Source: UBA8389 sp964472175 (GTDB lineage Bacteria; Bacteroidota; Bacteroidia; Bacteroidales; UBA1402). Taken from it: a DNA stretch of 22,346 nt. The translations under genes were made by a program, and so were the position numbers. The notes under the pieces were generated by a model, which worked only from the letters and a program-made list of their open reading frames with translations, did no database searches and had not been told where the DNA came from. Positions 8,193 through 16,460 of this stretch are shown piece after piece (positions within the stretch are counted from its first letter, which is position 1; each line of letters opens with the position of its first letter). The stretch spans positions 1 through 22,346 of the forward strand of contig CAYYJF010000029.1 of the NCBI GenBank assembly GCA_964472175.1, read 5' to 3'.

Positions 8193-8879
8193 CTATTTGC
8201 GTTTTTCGTCTTTGATGATTTGTCCGTCCTCCAGCACGATGATGCGGTGGGCTTTGTTCATCACCCTGGGGTCGTGCGTGGAGAATATAAATGTAACCTG
8301 TTCTTTTTCATTTAGTTCCTCCATTAGCTGGAGCAAGTTTTCTGTGGATTTCGAATCCAGATTGGCCGTTGGTTCATCGGCAAGTATAAATCTTGGAACC
8401 GAAGCAATGGCACGGGCAACAGCCACCCTTTGCTGTTGACCACCGGAGAGTTCATTCGGTCTGCTGTTTTCCCGGCCTTCCAAACCGACTTTTTTCAACA
8501 TTTCTGCGGCTTTTTCTTGAATCACTTTCTTGGACAAACCCTGCAACTCCATCACAAAACCCACGTTTTCCGAAGCGGTCAACACCGGGATCAAATTGTA
8601 TGCTTGAAAAACAAAGCCGATGTGGTTCAGCCTAAAGTCAATGAGCTGCTTGGAACTCATGGCGGTAATGTCTTGACCATCAATGCGTATTTCTCCCGAT
8701 GTGGGGGTGTCCAACCCGCCAATCAAATTCAGCAGGGTGGTTTTACCCGATCCCGAAGGCCCAACAATGGCCGTGAAAGCACCTTTCTCAATGTTTATAT
8801 TGACGTGATTGACAGCAGTGACTTTCACTGCCGAATTCTCATAGGTTTTAACCAGATCCTTTATCTCAATAACATTCAT
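8193..8879 (-). CDS. ABC transporter ATP-binding protein, LolD/MacB type
   Basis: Cytoplasmic ATPase that would power the two permeases upstream. With the ATG at 8879 it has 228 residues, normal for LolD. Motifs are complete: Walker A GPSGSGKT (40-47), Q-loop Gln92, signature LSGGQ (144-148), Walker B ILADE (165-169) followed by PTANLD, and H-loop His202 in STHD. I chose the ATG at 8879 because MNVIEIKDLVKTY is the usual N-terminus of the family. A TTG at 8906, overlapping the permease stop as TTGA, would add nine residues and cannot be excluded. LolD, MacB and FtsE are close in sequence, so the LolD label comes from the companion genes. Confidence 0.94.
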   Translation of the reverse strand: MNVIEIKDLVKTYENSAVKVTAVNHVNINIEKGAFTAIVGPSGSGKTTLLNLIGGLDTPTSGEIRIDGQDITAMSSKQLIDFRLNHIGFVFQAYNLIPVLTASENVGFVMELQGLSKKVIQEKAAEMLKKVGLEGRENSRPNELSGGQQQRVAVARAIASVPRFILADEPTANLDSKSTENLLQLMEELNEKEQVTFIFSTHDPRVMNKAHRIIVLEDGQIIKDEKRK

Positions 8880-8902
8880 ACTTTTACATTTTTGATCAAC
8901 GT

Positions 8903-10333
8903 TCAATTATCTGATTTAAGTGCTTCGATGGGTCTCAAACGCAAAGCTTTGATGGCAGGAGCAATGGAAGAGAGGATGGAAACCGCCACCACCATAAGAC
9001 TGATTCCGAAAAAATAGTCGGGCGTAATGCTCGGATACACCGATGAAGACCAACCGATGGCTTCGAAACCTTCACCGACCGATTCAAAATGCAGGCCTGT
9101 CTTGCCTGTAATGAAGATCACCACCCACCCAATGAACATGCCAATAGATGCGCCCGACAAAGAAAGATAAGTGGTTTCCAATACAATCATACCAAAGATT
9201 TTTTTGCGTGACATACCGATGGCCATGAGCATTCCCAACTCTTTGGTCCTTTCCAACACCGACATTAGCATGGTGTTGATGATGCCAAATGCCAGGGCAA
9301 ACAAGATAAATCCTAAAATGATGTAATTGAAAAGGGACATATAATCGGACATCATGCCGGCGTCCGGCACCAGCGCTTTCCAATTGTACACACCAAGTTT
9401 TGGATATGCCTTTTTGATGCTGTTTTGTACGCTCGATAACTGGGAGTGTTCGTCCAACAAAATAACAATTTCATGGATTTCATTTTTTTGCAAACCGCAT
9501 ATTGGGTACAGATTTTTTGCCGGGACAAACGCATTTTTTCGATCAAAAGCAGCATTGTCTGTTTTGAAAATCCCGCAAACTCGAAACGTCTCATTTACAA
9601 GTGCTCCATTTTTATCTGTGATGGTGAAAACGATTTTTGATCGCAATCTGTACCTCAAAGCTGCCGTTGAGAGATGCGCACCATATCTGGAGAGCTCTTT
9701 TTGAGAAAATACTGTTTGTAGGCTTCTTTGAAATTGCTTCAGGGTGTTGAAGCGTTTGCCGGCAAAAGGGATGAGGCGTACAATCAAATTTTCAGGGATG
9801 CCCAAAGCATGCAATGAATCCAAAGCGGCTTCATCCAGAACATAACATTTGATGCGCAAATCCTCAGCCGTTTTTTCACTAATGAAGATGGTGTTTTCAT
9901 CCAATGGATTTAGGTAAACACTCTCCGGGTTGATGGTTTTTGTATGCAATTCCGAAACCAACATCTCAATTTCCGGATCCACTCCGTTGAGCATCAGGGA
10001 GGTGGTGCCATACGGGGTAGAAGCCAAAGCTGAAACCAAATAGCGTTTGGCAATGGCTTTTATTTCTGGTTGTTGCTCCAAAAATTGCAGGACATCGTTC
10101 GATTCGGGAATGCTTTTTTCGATGTCTTCATTGTTGAGAAATTCTGGATGAAACAGGTTGATGTGACCCTGTTCCACATGAATGACAGCGTCAATCCGTT
10201 GATTGGACCAACCGATGATCAGGCCGCAAGCGAAAACCCCTGCTGCAACACCAATGGCCACGGCTGTCATCACAATCAAGCTGCGTTTCCGATTACGGCC
10301 AATGTTTCTCCATGCAATTGAGGACAATATCAT
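8903..10333 (-). CDS. ABC transporter permease, FtsX/LolC-E type (second of pair)
   Basis: Inner-membrane permease of 476 residues with type VII (MacB/LolCE) topology: one N-terminal membrane helix (about 19-41) after a basic RNRKRS stretch, a large periplasmic domain (about 42-334), then three helices (about 335-358, 380-405 and 440-461) forming the FtsX domain. The cytoplasmic loop LERTKELGMLMAIGMSRKKI is the typical coupling region that contacts the ATPase. The tail RPIEALKSDN is also characteristic. It starts 12 bp after the first permease. Two non-identical permeases with one ATPase suggest a heterodimer, as in LolCDE. Substrate extraction by the periplasmic domain is the family's usual mode; the cargo is unknown. 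Confidence 0.92.
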   Translation of the reverse strand: MILSSIAWRNIGRNRKRSLIVMTAVAIGVAAGVFACGLIIGWSNQRIDAVIHVEQGHINLFHPEFLNNEDIEKSIPESNDVLQFLEQQPEIKAIAKRYLVSALASTPYGTTSLMLNGVDPEIEMLVSELHTKTINPESVYLNPLDENTIFISEKTAEDLRIKCYVLDEAALDSLHALGIPENLIVRLIPFAGKRFNTLKQFQRSLQTVFSQKELSRYGAHLSTAALRYRLRSKIVFTITDKNGALVNETFRVCGIFKTDNAAFDRKNAFVPAKNLYPICGLQKNEIHEIVILLDEHSQLSSVQNSIKKAYPKLGVYNWKALVPDAGMMSDYMSLFNYIILGFILFALAFGIINTMLMSVLERTKELGMLMAIGMSRKKIFGMIVLETTYLSLSGASIGMFIGWVVIFITGKTGLHFESVGEGFEAIGWSSSVYPSITPDYFFGISLMVVAVSILSSIAPAIKALRLRPIEALKSDN

Positions 10334-10345
10334 AGGGTTGCGTAT

Positions 10346-11773
10346 TTAACCATGAATAGATTTTACGGGGTTGATGTTGAGTATTTTCCGAATCGGAAGC
10401 AGACTGGCAACCACCACCATCAAAAGAACAACAAGTATTTGGGTGAAAAAATAGGCATCGAACAAAGCCAATGGCAAAACCGGATCAAATCCGTAATCCT
10501 GATACATTTTTGCCAGATTTCCTGTCATTCGAATGGGATGATCATGCCCGAGAAGCAAGAGGGGAATCGCGGCCAAAGCACCTGACAAGATGCCGATAAA
10601 TCCCATAAAAGCCATTTCGAGAACCAGCATTTTTGCCAAAAGATGTTGTTTCATGCCAATTGCAACCATCATGCCAAATTCACGCCGCCTTTCCGAAAGC
10701 ATCATTTGTACCGTCCCGTATATTCCGAAAAACACGATTAAGTACAAAATTCCAATCAAGATCAATCCACTTTTGCTATCACCTTCAATTTGTTGTTTTA
10801 GCGTTGGCGAAACCTCCATCCAATCGCGTACGACAAACGTTTTTCCCAAAGACATGGTGGACAATTGGTCTTTTGTTTTTTCCAACAATCGGTTTCGATT
10901 CAAATTGATGTTGATGGACGTGATCCGACCTTCCAGCGAAAAGAACTCCCCGGCTTTTTCAATGGGCAACACCACCAATTTGTTGTCCAATTCAATGGAA
11001 GGCATTTGAATGATGCCTTTTACCGGAAACAAATGTGCGGCACTTGCACCGTGATAACCTTGTCCCATCAACACAAGCGTATCTCCAACGTTCAATTTCA
11101 AAAATTGAGAAAGCCGATCTGAAATCAAGGCTCCCGAATCGTCAGCATTGAGGTGTTTCGAAGGAATGTAAGCAGTCTTGAATACCTCTTCAATGGCGCT
11201 TTCCCCAAATTGGTTTGTCTGAAGCATCTCCCTCAAAACTTGCTCCTGTGTAAAAGACTGGTGGTTGATGGCATGCAAATAGGCCCACTGTTGCGACGAT
11301 AGCTTGACTTGCTTTTTCAAACGTTCCAGGGCCAAATCGGAAATTCTGTAACGGACAAGTTTTTCCTCAGGGTTGGACAATGCCCGTTCCTTCATCAAGT
11401 CAATACCCGTGATGAGCACGCCTTTTGTCTGAATGCCGTTTGAAGCCAGGCCGAAAGATTCGATTCTGGGCGCTGCGATCCGTACATTTGGCTGATTCTG
11501 AATGCTTTGAATAAAACCTTTTTCAGGAAGAAAAGCATTGTCAATGGAAGGGTCATCTGCAAAATCGCGGTGTTGAATTTGAATATACCCACTGTAGGAT
11601 TCAATGATTTGATGAATCATGTGGTCGTACGTCCCAATCTGAAACGAGCGCATGATGATGGAAAAAAAGACGGCAAAAAAGATGGAGGCAGCCGTAATCA
11701 AGGTACGCCGCCGGTTGCGCCATAAATTTCGCCAGGAAATACGAATCAAATATTTGAAGCTCTTATTGTACAC
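10346..11773 (-). CDS. ABC transporter permease, FtsX/LolC-E type (first of pair)
   Basis: Inner-membrane permease of 475 residues. A basic RNRRRT segment precedes one helix (about 23-43). A periplasmic domain follows (about 44-335), then three helices (about 336-356, 388-410 and 442-462) of the FtsX domain. The coupling loop is SERRREFGMMVAIGMKQHLL. The N-terminal ISWRNLWRNRRRTLI closely echoes AWRNIGRNRKRSLI of its partner, so the two are paralogues. Its start overlaps the end of the LolA-like gene by 11 bp, which suggests coupled translation. The periplasmic domain contains MacB-like segments (SDRLSQFLKLNVGDTLVL), the region that in LolC/LolE handles cargo and the carrier. Confidence 0.92.
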   Translation of the reverse strand: MYNKSFKYLIRISWRNLWRNRRRTLITAASIFFAVFFSIIMRSFQIGTYDHMIHQIIESYSGYIQIQHRDFADDPSIDNAFLPEKGFIQSIQNQPNVRIAAPRIESFGLASNGIQTKGVLITGIDLMKERALSNPEEKLVRYRISDLALERLKKQVKLSSQQWAYLHAINHQSFTQEQVLREMLQTNQFGESAIEEVFKTAYIPSKHLNADDSGALISDRLSQFLKLNVGDTLVLMGQGYHGASAAHLFPVKGIIQMPSIELDNKLVVLPIEKAGEFFSLEGRITSININLNRNRLLEKTKDQLSTMSLGKTFVVRDWMEVSPTLKQQIEGDSKSGLILIGILYLIVFFGIYGTVQMMLSERRREFGMMVAIGMKQHLLAKMLVLEMAFMGFIGILSGALAAIPLLLLGHDHPIRMTGNLAKMYQDYGFDPVLPLALFDAYFFTQILVVLLMVVVASLLPIRKILNINPVKSIHG

Positions 11774-12515
11774 GTTTCATGTTTTGTTGGGTAAACAAAT
11801 TGGCATCAAAAGTCTTGTTAAATTGCATTTTCTCAATTTTGACGACCGTTTTCGATTCTTTGTCGTCCGATGGGATGATTTCCAGAATGGAAGGCAATTT
11901 TCTTCCGTCAAAAACGGCCAGCTTTGACCCTTTGTGGGTTTTGACCAGGTATTTATCTTCATCATAGTATTCTGCTTTGATCTGTAGATAGTCCTGTTGC
12001 GTAATCCAAAGAATGATTTTCCCCCATACCACATTGGCGCGGCTGAGCGGTAACAACTCAATGCACCAACAGGATTGATTGTCAACGACATCGGTCTTTA
12101 ATAATTTTTGGGTATAATCTTTTAAAAAAGAGGATTCTTTCAAAATGTCATCGTTGGAAAAATCCGAACCCATCCAGCCTTGCGACATCATGGAGGGTGG
12201 TAATTTGATGATGCGTTGAATGTCGGGAGTCCAACTCCACAAATTGTTCCCCGACTTTAAAAACGTTTTTCCTTTATCATTGGCCGGATAGGTAATATAG
12301 GTCAATGCTTTTTGGTTTCCTTCAGCCCAGCTTTTAAAAGCAATACGCCTTTGGTACTTCGGACGGACAATGGTCATACTCATTTCGCTGTAACTGGATT
12401 TTTCCCCGTTCAGTTTTTCATCCGATTTGCGCACAATCTCTTTTGCATCCTGTGCCAGGGTTTCGATCGAAAATAAAGAGAGAATAGTCAAAGTTAAGGC
12501 AACTATGTTTCTCAT
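11763..12515 (-). CDS. LolA-like outer-membrane lipoprotein-sorting protein (periplasmic carrier)
   Basis: A secreted 250-residue protein. The signal peptide covers 1-21 (hydrophobic 4-17, cleavage after ETLA before Gln22). The mature part resembles the LolA_like family (PF17131-type): KSWAEGNQKALTYI, then FLKSGNNLWSWTPDIQRIIK (85-104) and SQGWMGSDFSNDDI (111-124). These proteins share the half-barrel LolA fold, which shields acyl chains in the periplasm. It has no lipobox Cys, so it should be soluble, like LolA rather than LolB. It starts 10 bp after the malQ stop and overlaps the first permease by 11 bp. Here it is the likely carrier between that permease complex and the outer membrane. Whether the cargo is a lipoprotein or a lipid is not shown by sequence. 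Confidence 0.88.
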   Translation of the reverse strand: MRNIVALTLTILSLFSIETLAQDAKEIVRKSDEKLNGEKSSYSEMSMTIVRPKYQRRIAFKSWAEGNQKALTYITYPANDKGKTFLKSGNNLWSWTPDIQRIIKLPPSMMSQGWMGSDFSNDDILKESSFLKDYTQKLLKTDVVDNQSCWCIELLPLSRANVVWGKIILWITQQDYLQIKAEYYDEDKYLVKTHKGSKLAVFDGRKLPSILEIIPSDDKESKTVVKIEKMQFNKTFDANLFTQQNMKRVQ

Positions 12516-12525
12516 ATTAAACCAT

Positions 12526-15213
12526 TTAGTCTCGACCAGAAGTCGAGATGAGTTCGTGAATTTTATTGTTCAATGCATTGGATTTAAGCAATTTTTCCAA
12601 CGTCAAATGCATGCGATAATTCCACTCGTTTTGATGGTTGGACGGCACATTGATGCGCTCCGTAGATGGGTCCCGATGCGACAAAGATTCATCCATGGCC
12701 ATGATATCCTGCCAGGGAAAAACGACCAACATGGAAGGTGCAAACAAATGATTTCTGACAATCCAGGTTGCCAGTTCTTCGGTACACGTGGTGGGTGCAT
12801 TACCGGCTTTCCAAAGTATCTGGTTGTAAAACTGTTGCGTCATTTCCGGTTGTTCTGTCCACCACAAGCGCAATGGAGACATGTCGTGGGTGGAGGTTGT
12901 CAACACCGATTGGTATGGGAGCGTGTTCAGATTTTCAAAATGCGATCCCGTTTTTTTTGGCATGCGTTGAATTTCCAGACTCAAAATACCCAACTGTTGC
13001 ATGACTTCAGAAACGCCCTCAGGGATCATGCCCAAATCCTCACCGCAAGGGAGCATTTTTGTGGCTTCAACAATGGGGCCAAGCTTTTTCTTTGCTTCCT
13101 GTTTCCAAAAATCGATGCTGCGGGCATAGAAGAAATTGTTGTACAAATCGATCAGAATTCTTTTCTGATCGTCAGGCAGCAATCGAAAATGTTCGGTTAA
13201 AAAGACAGAAATGCGCGGATGAAACAGGTTGTTATCTCTTAAATCTCTGACAAACAGCACTTCTGTGCAAAGCGACATCACTTTTTCACACCAGTCCTCT
13301 TTTCCTTTTTCAACCGAAATCTGCTCAAAATATGCCTTGATTTGCTTTTGGGTTTTGAAATCGGCTTTCAACTCAAACAATCCATCTTTTCTTTTATTCA
13401 AAAAAGTGTTTTGAATTTCTTTCACCGATTTTCCAAATTTCATGTGCAAGAAATCGGATGTCAGATAGGGTGTAGTCATTTTTTCTGCTTCAAATCGGAA
13501 ACCCTTTGAAGTGATTTCTTTTTCAGTCAAGGCCAAAATGGGATGGAACGAGCCCAACAATCCGTCAACGGCATGGGTCGGAATCTCCCAGATTCTGAAA
13601 AACCCCAAAATATGGTCGATGCGATAGGCATCCATATACGCAGACAAATGTTCAAAACGCTGTTTCCACCAAACAAATCCTTCTTTTTCCAATTGCTCCC
13701 AATTGTATGAAGGGAAACCCCAATTCTGACCCTTTGCAGAAAAATCATCCGGTGGAGCCCCAACGCTCATTTCCATATGAAACAGCCGTCTTTCACTCCA
13801 TGCTTCGACCCCATAACGACTGACCCCAATCGGAATATCCCCTTTCAGCACAATTCTTTTGGCTTTCGCATGGCTTTTGGCTTCTTTCAACTGGCAGTGT
13901 AAGAGGTATTGAACATAATAATGAACGGCAATCTGTGGATACCAGGTTTGTGTCGGATCTGTCAATTCCAGTATGGCTTTTTCATCGTATGAAGCCCATT
14001 CTCCCCACGCATTGAAGTCAAATTGTCCGGTTTGAAGGCGAAAATAACAGAAAGCAGCATAAGGAATCAGCCAACGTTTGTTTTCTTCGAAATAATCGGT
14101 AAAAGTATCCGATTTCATCGTGGAAAACCCGTTTTGTTCAAACAGTGCGACGAGGTATTCCCACTTTAATTGAACGACCCCTTCGTAGGCAATTTTTTCT
14201 CTCGCATTTAGCTTCTTCCTTTCCTCTTCAAATTGTTCTTGCTTTTTTGGGTCATTCAAGGCTGGTAAAGCACTCATACAGCAATACATGGGATGTAAGG
14301 CATAACAAGAAATCGCTGAGTAGGGATAGGAGTCTAAGATGTTGTCACGCAGGCGTGTGTCGTTCAAAGGCAATGTCTGAATGAGTTGCATGCCTGTTTT
14401 CGAGGCCCAGTCTATCAGTCGTTTAAGATCTCCGAAATCACCGCATCCCCAACTTTGTTCTGAACGAAGGGAGAAAATGGGAATGGACACGCCTGCACCT
14501 TTCCAGGGCGCTTCCTGAAAACGGAACTCCATACCGGAATAGACCACCATTTTTTGACGCATGTCATTTGGAAAATGCAGCACCCTGGGTTCACCCCATT
14601 CATAATGGCTTACCTTTCCGTTGTCCGAATCCATCAACACAAATTTGTAGTTGCTGGTCAGTGGCAAGGATTTGGTTTCAATCGAGACCGACCAATAAGG
14701 AAAAGTCTCGGGCTCCATGCGTAGCGCTTTTTCTGGCTTCCAGGCTCCAAAAAGTGCATTGTCACCAGAAATGCCCACCACTTGATTGGATCGGACAAAT
14801 GGTGCCTGTACCCGTAGAATCAATTTCCCGGATCCGTACGACAAGTGATTCAGAGAAATATTTCTATCCAACAAACAATTGGTGAAGGCCGAAGTGTAAA
14901 AAAATTTTAAAGCGGGTTCGTCCTGCCAATAATCGAACAATTCGCAGTCTTTGAGTTTGCACTTTAAGCAAATACGGTGGTTGTTGCCGTATTCACGACG
15001 GGCCGTATGACCCTCTGAAACAATAATATATCGGTATTCCAGAGATTCTGCCAGTGTGTTTATATCCATCGGGAGTTCCCAGAAACCATCACCGACAGGT
15101 TTCATTTCCACAGCCTTGCTTTCATCAAAATTGCCCAATTCATCGGCGTTGCCAGTGATACATACTTGTTGACCAAATTGGGTATAATAATGTATGTGAA
15201 ATTGAACGACCAT
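12526..15213 (-). CDS. malQ: 4-alpha-glucanotransferase, DPE2-like with two CBM20 modules
   Basis: GH77 disproportionating enzyme that moves alpha-1,4-glucan segments between maltodextrins, glycogen or glucose; cytoplasmic (no signal peptide). At 895 residues it is much longer than E. coli MalQ (about 690). Two N-terminal starch-binding CBM20 modules lie at about 1-95 and 125-225, and the GH77 barrel starts near LRSEQSWGCGDFGDL. Catalytic residues are visible: nucleophile Asp533 (YRIDHILGF), acid/base Glu725 (GEDLG) and stabiliser Asp777 (STHDMSP). The long stretch between nucleophile and acid/base is the insertion typical of plant DPE2 and its Bacteroidota relatives. It has its own promoter at 15240-15247 and leads the unit that continues into the Lol-like cassette. 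Confidence 0.95.
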   Translation of the reverse strand: MVVQFHIHYYTQFGQQVCITGNADELGNFDESKAVEMKPVGDGFWELPMDINTLAESLEYRYIIVSEGHTARREYGNNHRICLKCKLKDCELFDYWQDEPALKFFYTSAFTNCLLDRNISLNHLSYGSGKLILRVQAPFVRSNQVVGISGDNALFGAWKPEKALRMEPETFPYWSVSIETKSLPLTSNYKFVLMDSDNGKVSHYEWGEPRVLHFPNDMRQKMVVYSGMEFRFQEAPWKGAGVSIPIFSLRSEQSWGCGDFGDLKRLIDWASKTGMQLIQTLPLNDTRLRDNILDSYPYSAISCYALHPMYCCMSALPALNDPKKQEQFEEERKKLNAREKIAYEGVVQLKWEYLVALFEQNGFSTMKSDTFTDYFEENKRWLIPYAAFCYFRLQTGQFDFNAWGEWASYDEKAILELTDPTQTWYPQIAVHYYVQYLLHCQLKEAKSHAKAKRIVLKGDIPIGVSRYGVEAWSERRLFHMEMSVGAPPDDFSAKGQNWGFPSYNWEQLEKEGFVWWKQRFEHLSAYMDAYRIDHILGFFRIWEIPTHAVDGLLGSFHPILALTEKEITSKGFRFEAEKMTTPYLTSDFLHMKFGKSVKEIQNTFLNKRKDGLFELKADFKTQKQIKAYFEQISVEKGKEDWCEKVMSLCTEVLFVRDLRDNNLFHPRISVFLTEHFRLLPDDQKRILIDLYNNFFYARSIDFWKQEAKKKLGPIVEATKMLPCGEDLGMIPEGVSEVMQQLGILSLEIQRMPKKTGSHFENLNTLPYQSVLTTSTHDMSPLRLWWTEQPEMTQQFYNQILWKAGNAPTTCTEELATWIVRNHLFAPSMLVVFPWQDIMAMDESLSHRDPSTERINVPSNHQNEWNYRMHLTLEKLLKSNALNNKIHELISTSGRD
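12530..12548 (-). other. Hairpin spanning the end of malQ
   Basis: A perfect 7-bp inverted repeat (TCTCGAC with GTCGAGA, 5-nt loop) covers the last malQ codons. It ends 14 bp before the LolA-like ATG, and no T-run follows. It is too weak for a confident terminator; it could attenuate, be a processing site, or be chance. Confidence 0.4.
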
Positions 15214-15239
15214 AGTTGACTTGTTCAGGTTTCGTGAAC

Positions 15240-15247
15240 CAAATATA
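15240..15247 (-). promoter_or_regulatory. Bacteroidota-type -7 element for malQ
   Basis: The minus strand reads TATATTTG, an exact TAnnTTTG match 26 bp before the malQ ATG, within the 51-bp gap after the SDR stop. No TTTG -33 box is seen at the usual spacing. It would also drive the downstream Lol-like cassette, because no other promoter is visible between malQ and the barrel gene. Confidence 0.6.
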
Positions 15248-15264
15248 CAACAAAATGAGTCATG

Positions 15265-16173
15265 TTAGATGTCTTGAATGAAAGACTCCAGGGCCGTCCC
15301 GATTTCAAAATATCGAAAAGTAAATTTTTCTTGCTCCAGTCGCAAGGGGACAACCTTGTTGCCTTTCAATAGAAGTTCACTGCGTTCCCCCAATATCCAT
15401 TGAAAAAGGAATGCAGGAATGCCGATGTCCCAAAAAGGTTTCCGAAGATGCATGCACATGGTCTTTATGAAATTTTTGTTGGTCAAAATTTCGGGTGCAA
15501 CGGCATTGTAGGGGCCATTCCAGTGTTTTTGCTGCAAGGCTTGAACATAGATTTCACACAAATCATCGATGTGTATCCAGCTCACCCACTGTTTTCCCTT
15601 ACCAAAGCTCAACCCCAATCCATATTTATAGAAGGTAAAAAGCTGTGGAATCACCCCGCCGGATTTGGACAACACCAATCCTGTTCTGATTTTGACTGTT
15701 CTGATGCCTTTGGCATGAAACTCGTCGGCAATGGATTCCCAATGTTTGCAGACTTTTGCCAAAAAACCAGATCCCAAAGGTGCCCCTTCATGACATGGGG
15801 TATCCCCATAACCATAATATCCTATGGCAGAGGCTGATATATAGGTTTGAATGGATGCCTGATTGGACATGATGCCATCCAGAAGCATTCTGGCAGTGCG
15901 AACCCTGCTGTCCAAAATTTCCTGTTTTCTTCCACTTGTCCACCATTTCTCACCGATGTTTTCGCCTGCCAGGTGGATGATGTGGTCGGCTTGAATAAAG
16001 GCATTTGGATCGATGGTGCCCGTTTTTGGATTCCAATAGAAACTATCAGGCTGTGTGGCATTTCTGCTCAAAACCCGCACCTTGTAGCCCCGTTCGAGCA
16101 GCTTTTTACTTAGATGGCTACCAATCAAACCGCTACCGCCAGTAATCAAGACGGTTTCTTTGTTGTGTTTCAT
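15265..16173 (-). CDS. TIGR01777-family NAD(P)-dependent epimerase (YfcH/SDR39U1-like)
   Basis: Extended short-chain dehydrogenase of about 302 residues. It has the nucleotide-binding TGGSGLIG motif (residues 11-18), HLAGENI, the active-site region SASAIGYYG with the Tyr in the expected place, WIHIDD, and the C-terminal DUF1731-like segment (LLLKGNKVVPLRLEQEKFTFRY). The family is widespread; its substrate is not established, so no pathway is assigned. A frame-matched ATG at 16206 would add 11 residues but lies inside a hairpin and upstream of a promoter element, so I prefer the ATG at 16173. The gene precedes malQ, which has its own promoter. Confidence 0.92.
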   Translation of the reverse strand: MKHNKETVLITGGSGLIGSHLSKKLLERGYKVRVLSRNATQPDSFYWNPKTGTIDPNAFIQADHIIHLAGENIGEKWWTSGRKQEILDSRVRTARMLLDGIMSNQASIQTYISASAIGYYGYGDTPCHEGAPLGSGFLAKVCKHWESIADEFHAKGIRTVKIRTGLVLSKSGGVIPQLFTFYKYGLGLSFGKGKQWVSWIHIDDLCEIYVQALQQKHWNGPYNAVAPEILTNKNFIKTMCMHLRKPFWDIGIPAFLFQWILGERSELLLKGNKVVPLRLEQEKFTFRYFEIGTALESFIQDI

Positions 16174-16176
16174 ATG

Positions 16177-16184
16177 CAAATATA
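16177..16184 (-). promoter_or_regulatory. -7-like element immediately before the SDR start
   Basis: The minus strand reads TATATTTG, an exact TAnnTTTG match ending 3 nt before the ATG at 16173. If used, transcription would begin at or next to the start codon, giving a leaderless or nearly leaderless mRNA. No -33 match is visible; that region falls in the hairpin at 16187-16216. Confidence 0.45.
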
Positions 16185-16186
16185 AG

Positions 16187-16216
16187 AAGTCCCCACATGA
16201 TACCATGCAGGGACTT
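16187..16216 (-). terminator. Hairpin after the small secreted-peptide gene
   Basis: AAGTCCC and GGGACTT form a 7-bp stem; a symmetric CA/CA internal loop then leads to a nested CATG/CATG stem and a 4-nt loop. It lies 37 bp past the small peptide gene and is followed on the minus strand by CTTATATTT, a T-rich but imperfect run. Probable terminator. Confidence 0.6.
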
Positions 16217-16253
16217 AAAAGAATATGACCAACTGGTCAGAAAAGCAGGCTGC

Positions 16254-16424
16254 TTATTTTTTTGCTGCAGGAGCTTTCTTTTCAGCTGAAGTTTTACCGG
16301 CGTCTTTTGATTTGCTACATTCTGTTTTTGCTTTGCAGCACTCAGACTTGTTGCCTTCAGCAGCAAAACCTGCTACCGAGAAAGCGGCAAATGCAAGTGT
16401 TGTTAGAAAAATTTTGGTTTTCAT
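16254..16424 (-). CDS. Small secreted Cys/Lys-rich peptide (unknown function)
   Basis: A 56-residue product that I do not recognise. It opens with a strong signal peptide (MKTKIFLTTLAFAAFSVAGFA, cleavage near 21-22). The mature part of about 35 residues is highly basic (ten Lys), with three Cys (29, 30 and 36) and an Ala/Lys tail (EKKAPAAKK). The Cys-Cys pair plus a third Cys could bind metal or form disulfides; that is speculation. An upstream ATG at 16463 would give 69 residues, but it lies at the -7 element (16461-16468), upstream of the predicted transcript start, so the ATG at 16424 is preferred. The gene stands alone between its own promoter and a hairpin, which argues for a real gene. 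Confidence 0.72.
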   Translation of the reverse strand: MKTKIFLTTLAFAAFSVAGFAAEGNKSECCKAKTECSKSKDAGKTSAEKKAPAAKK

Positions 16425-16460
16425 AAACGTTGAATTTTTTGGTTCGTAATTGATACCCTG

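Noticed and set aside
8880..8906. TTG start for the ATPase overlapping the permease stop
   Set aside because: Possible, but the ATG at 8879 gives the conserved family N-terminus; kept only as an alternative.
8430..9017. 195-codon plus-strand frame across the ATPase and permease genes
   Set aside because: Antisense to Walker/signature motif coding sequence of a clear ABC protein; composition explained by that gene.
12427..13200. 257-codon plus-strand frame antisense to malQ and the LolA-like gene
   Set aside because: Overlaps catalytic motifs of GH77 on the other strand and has no domain of its own.
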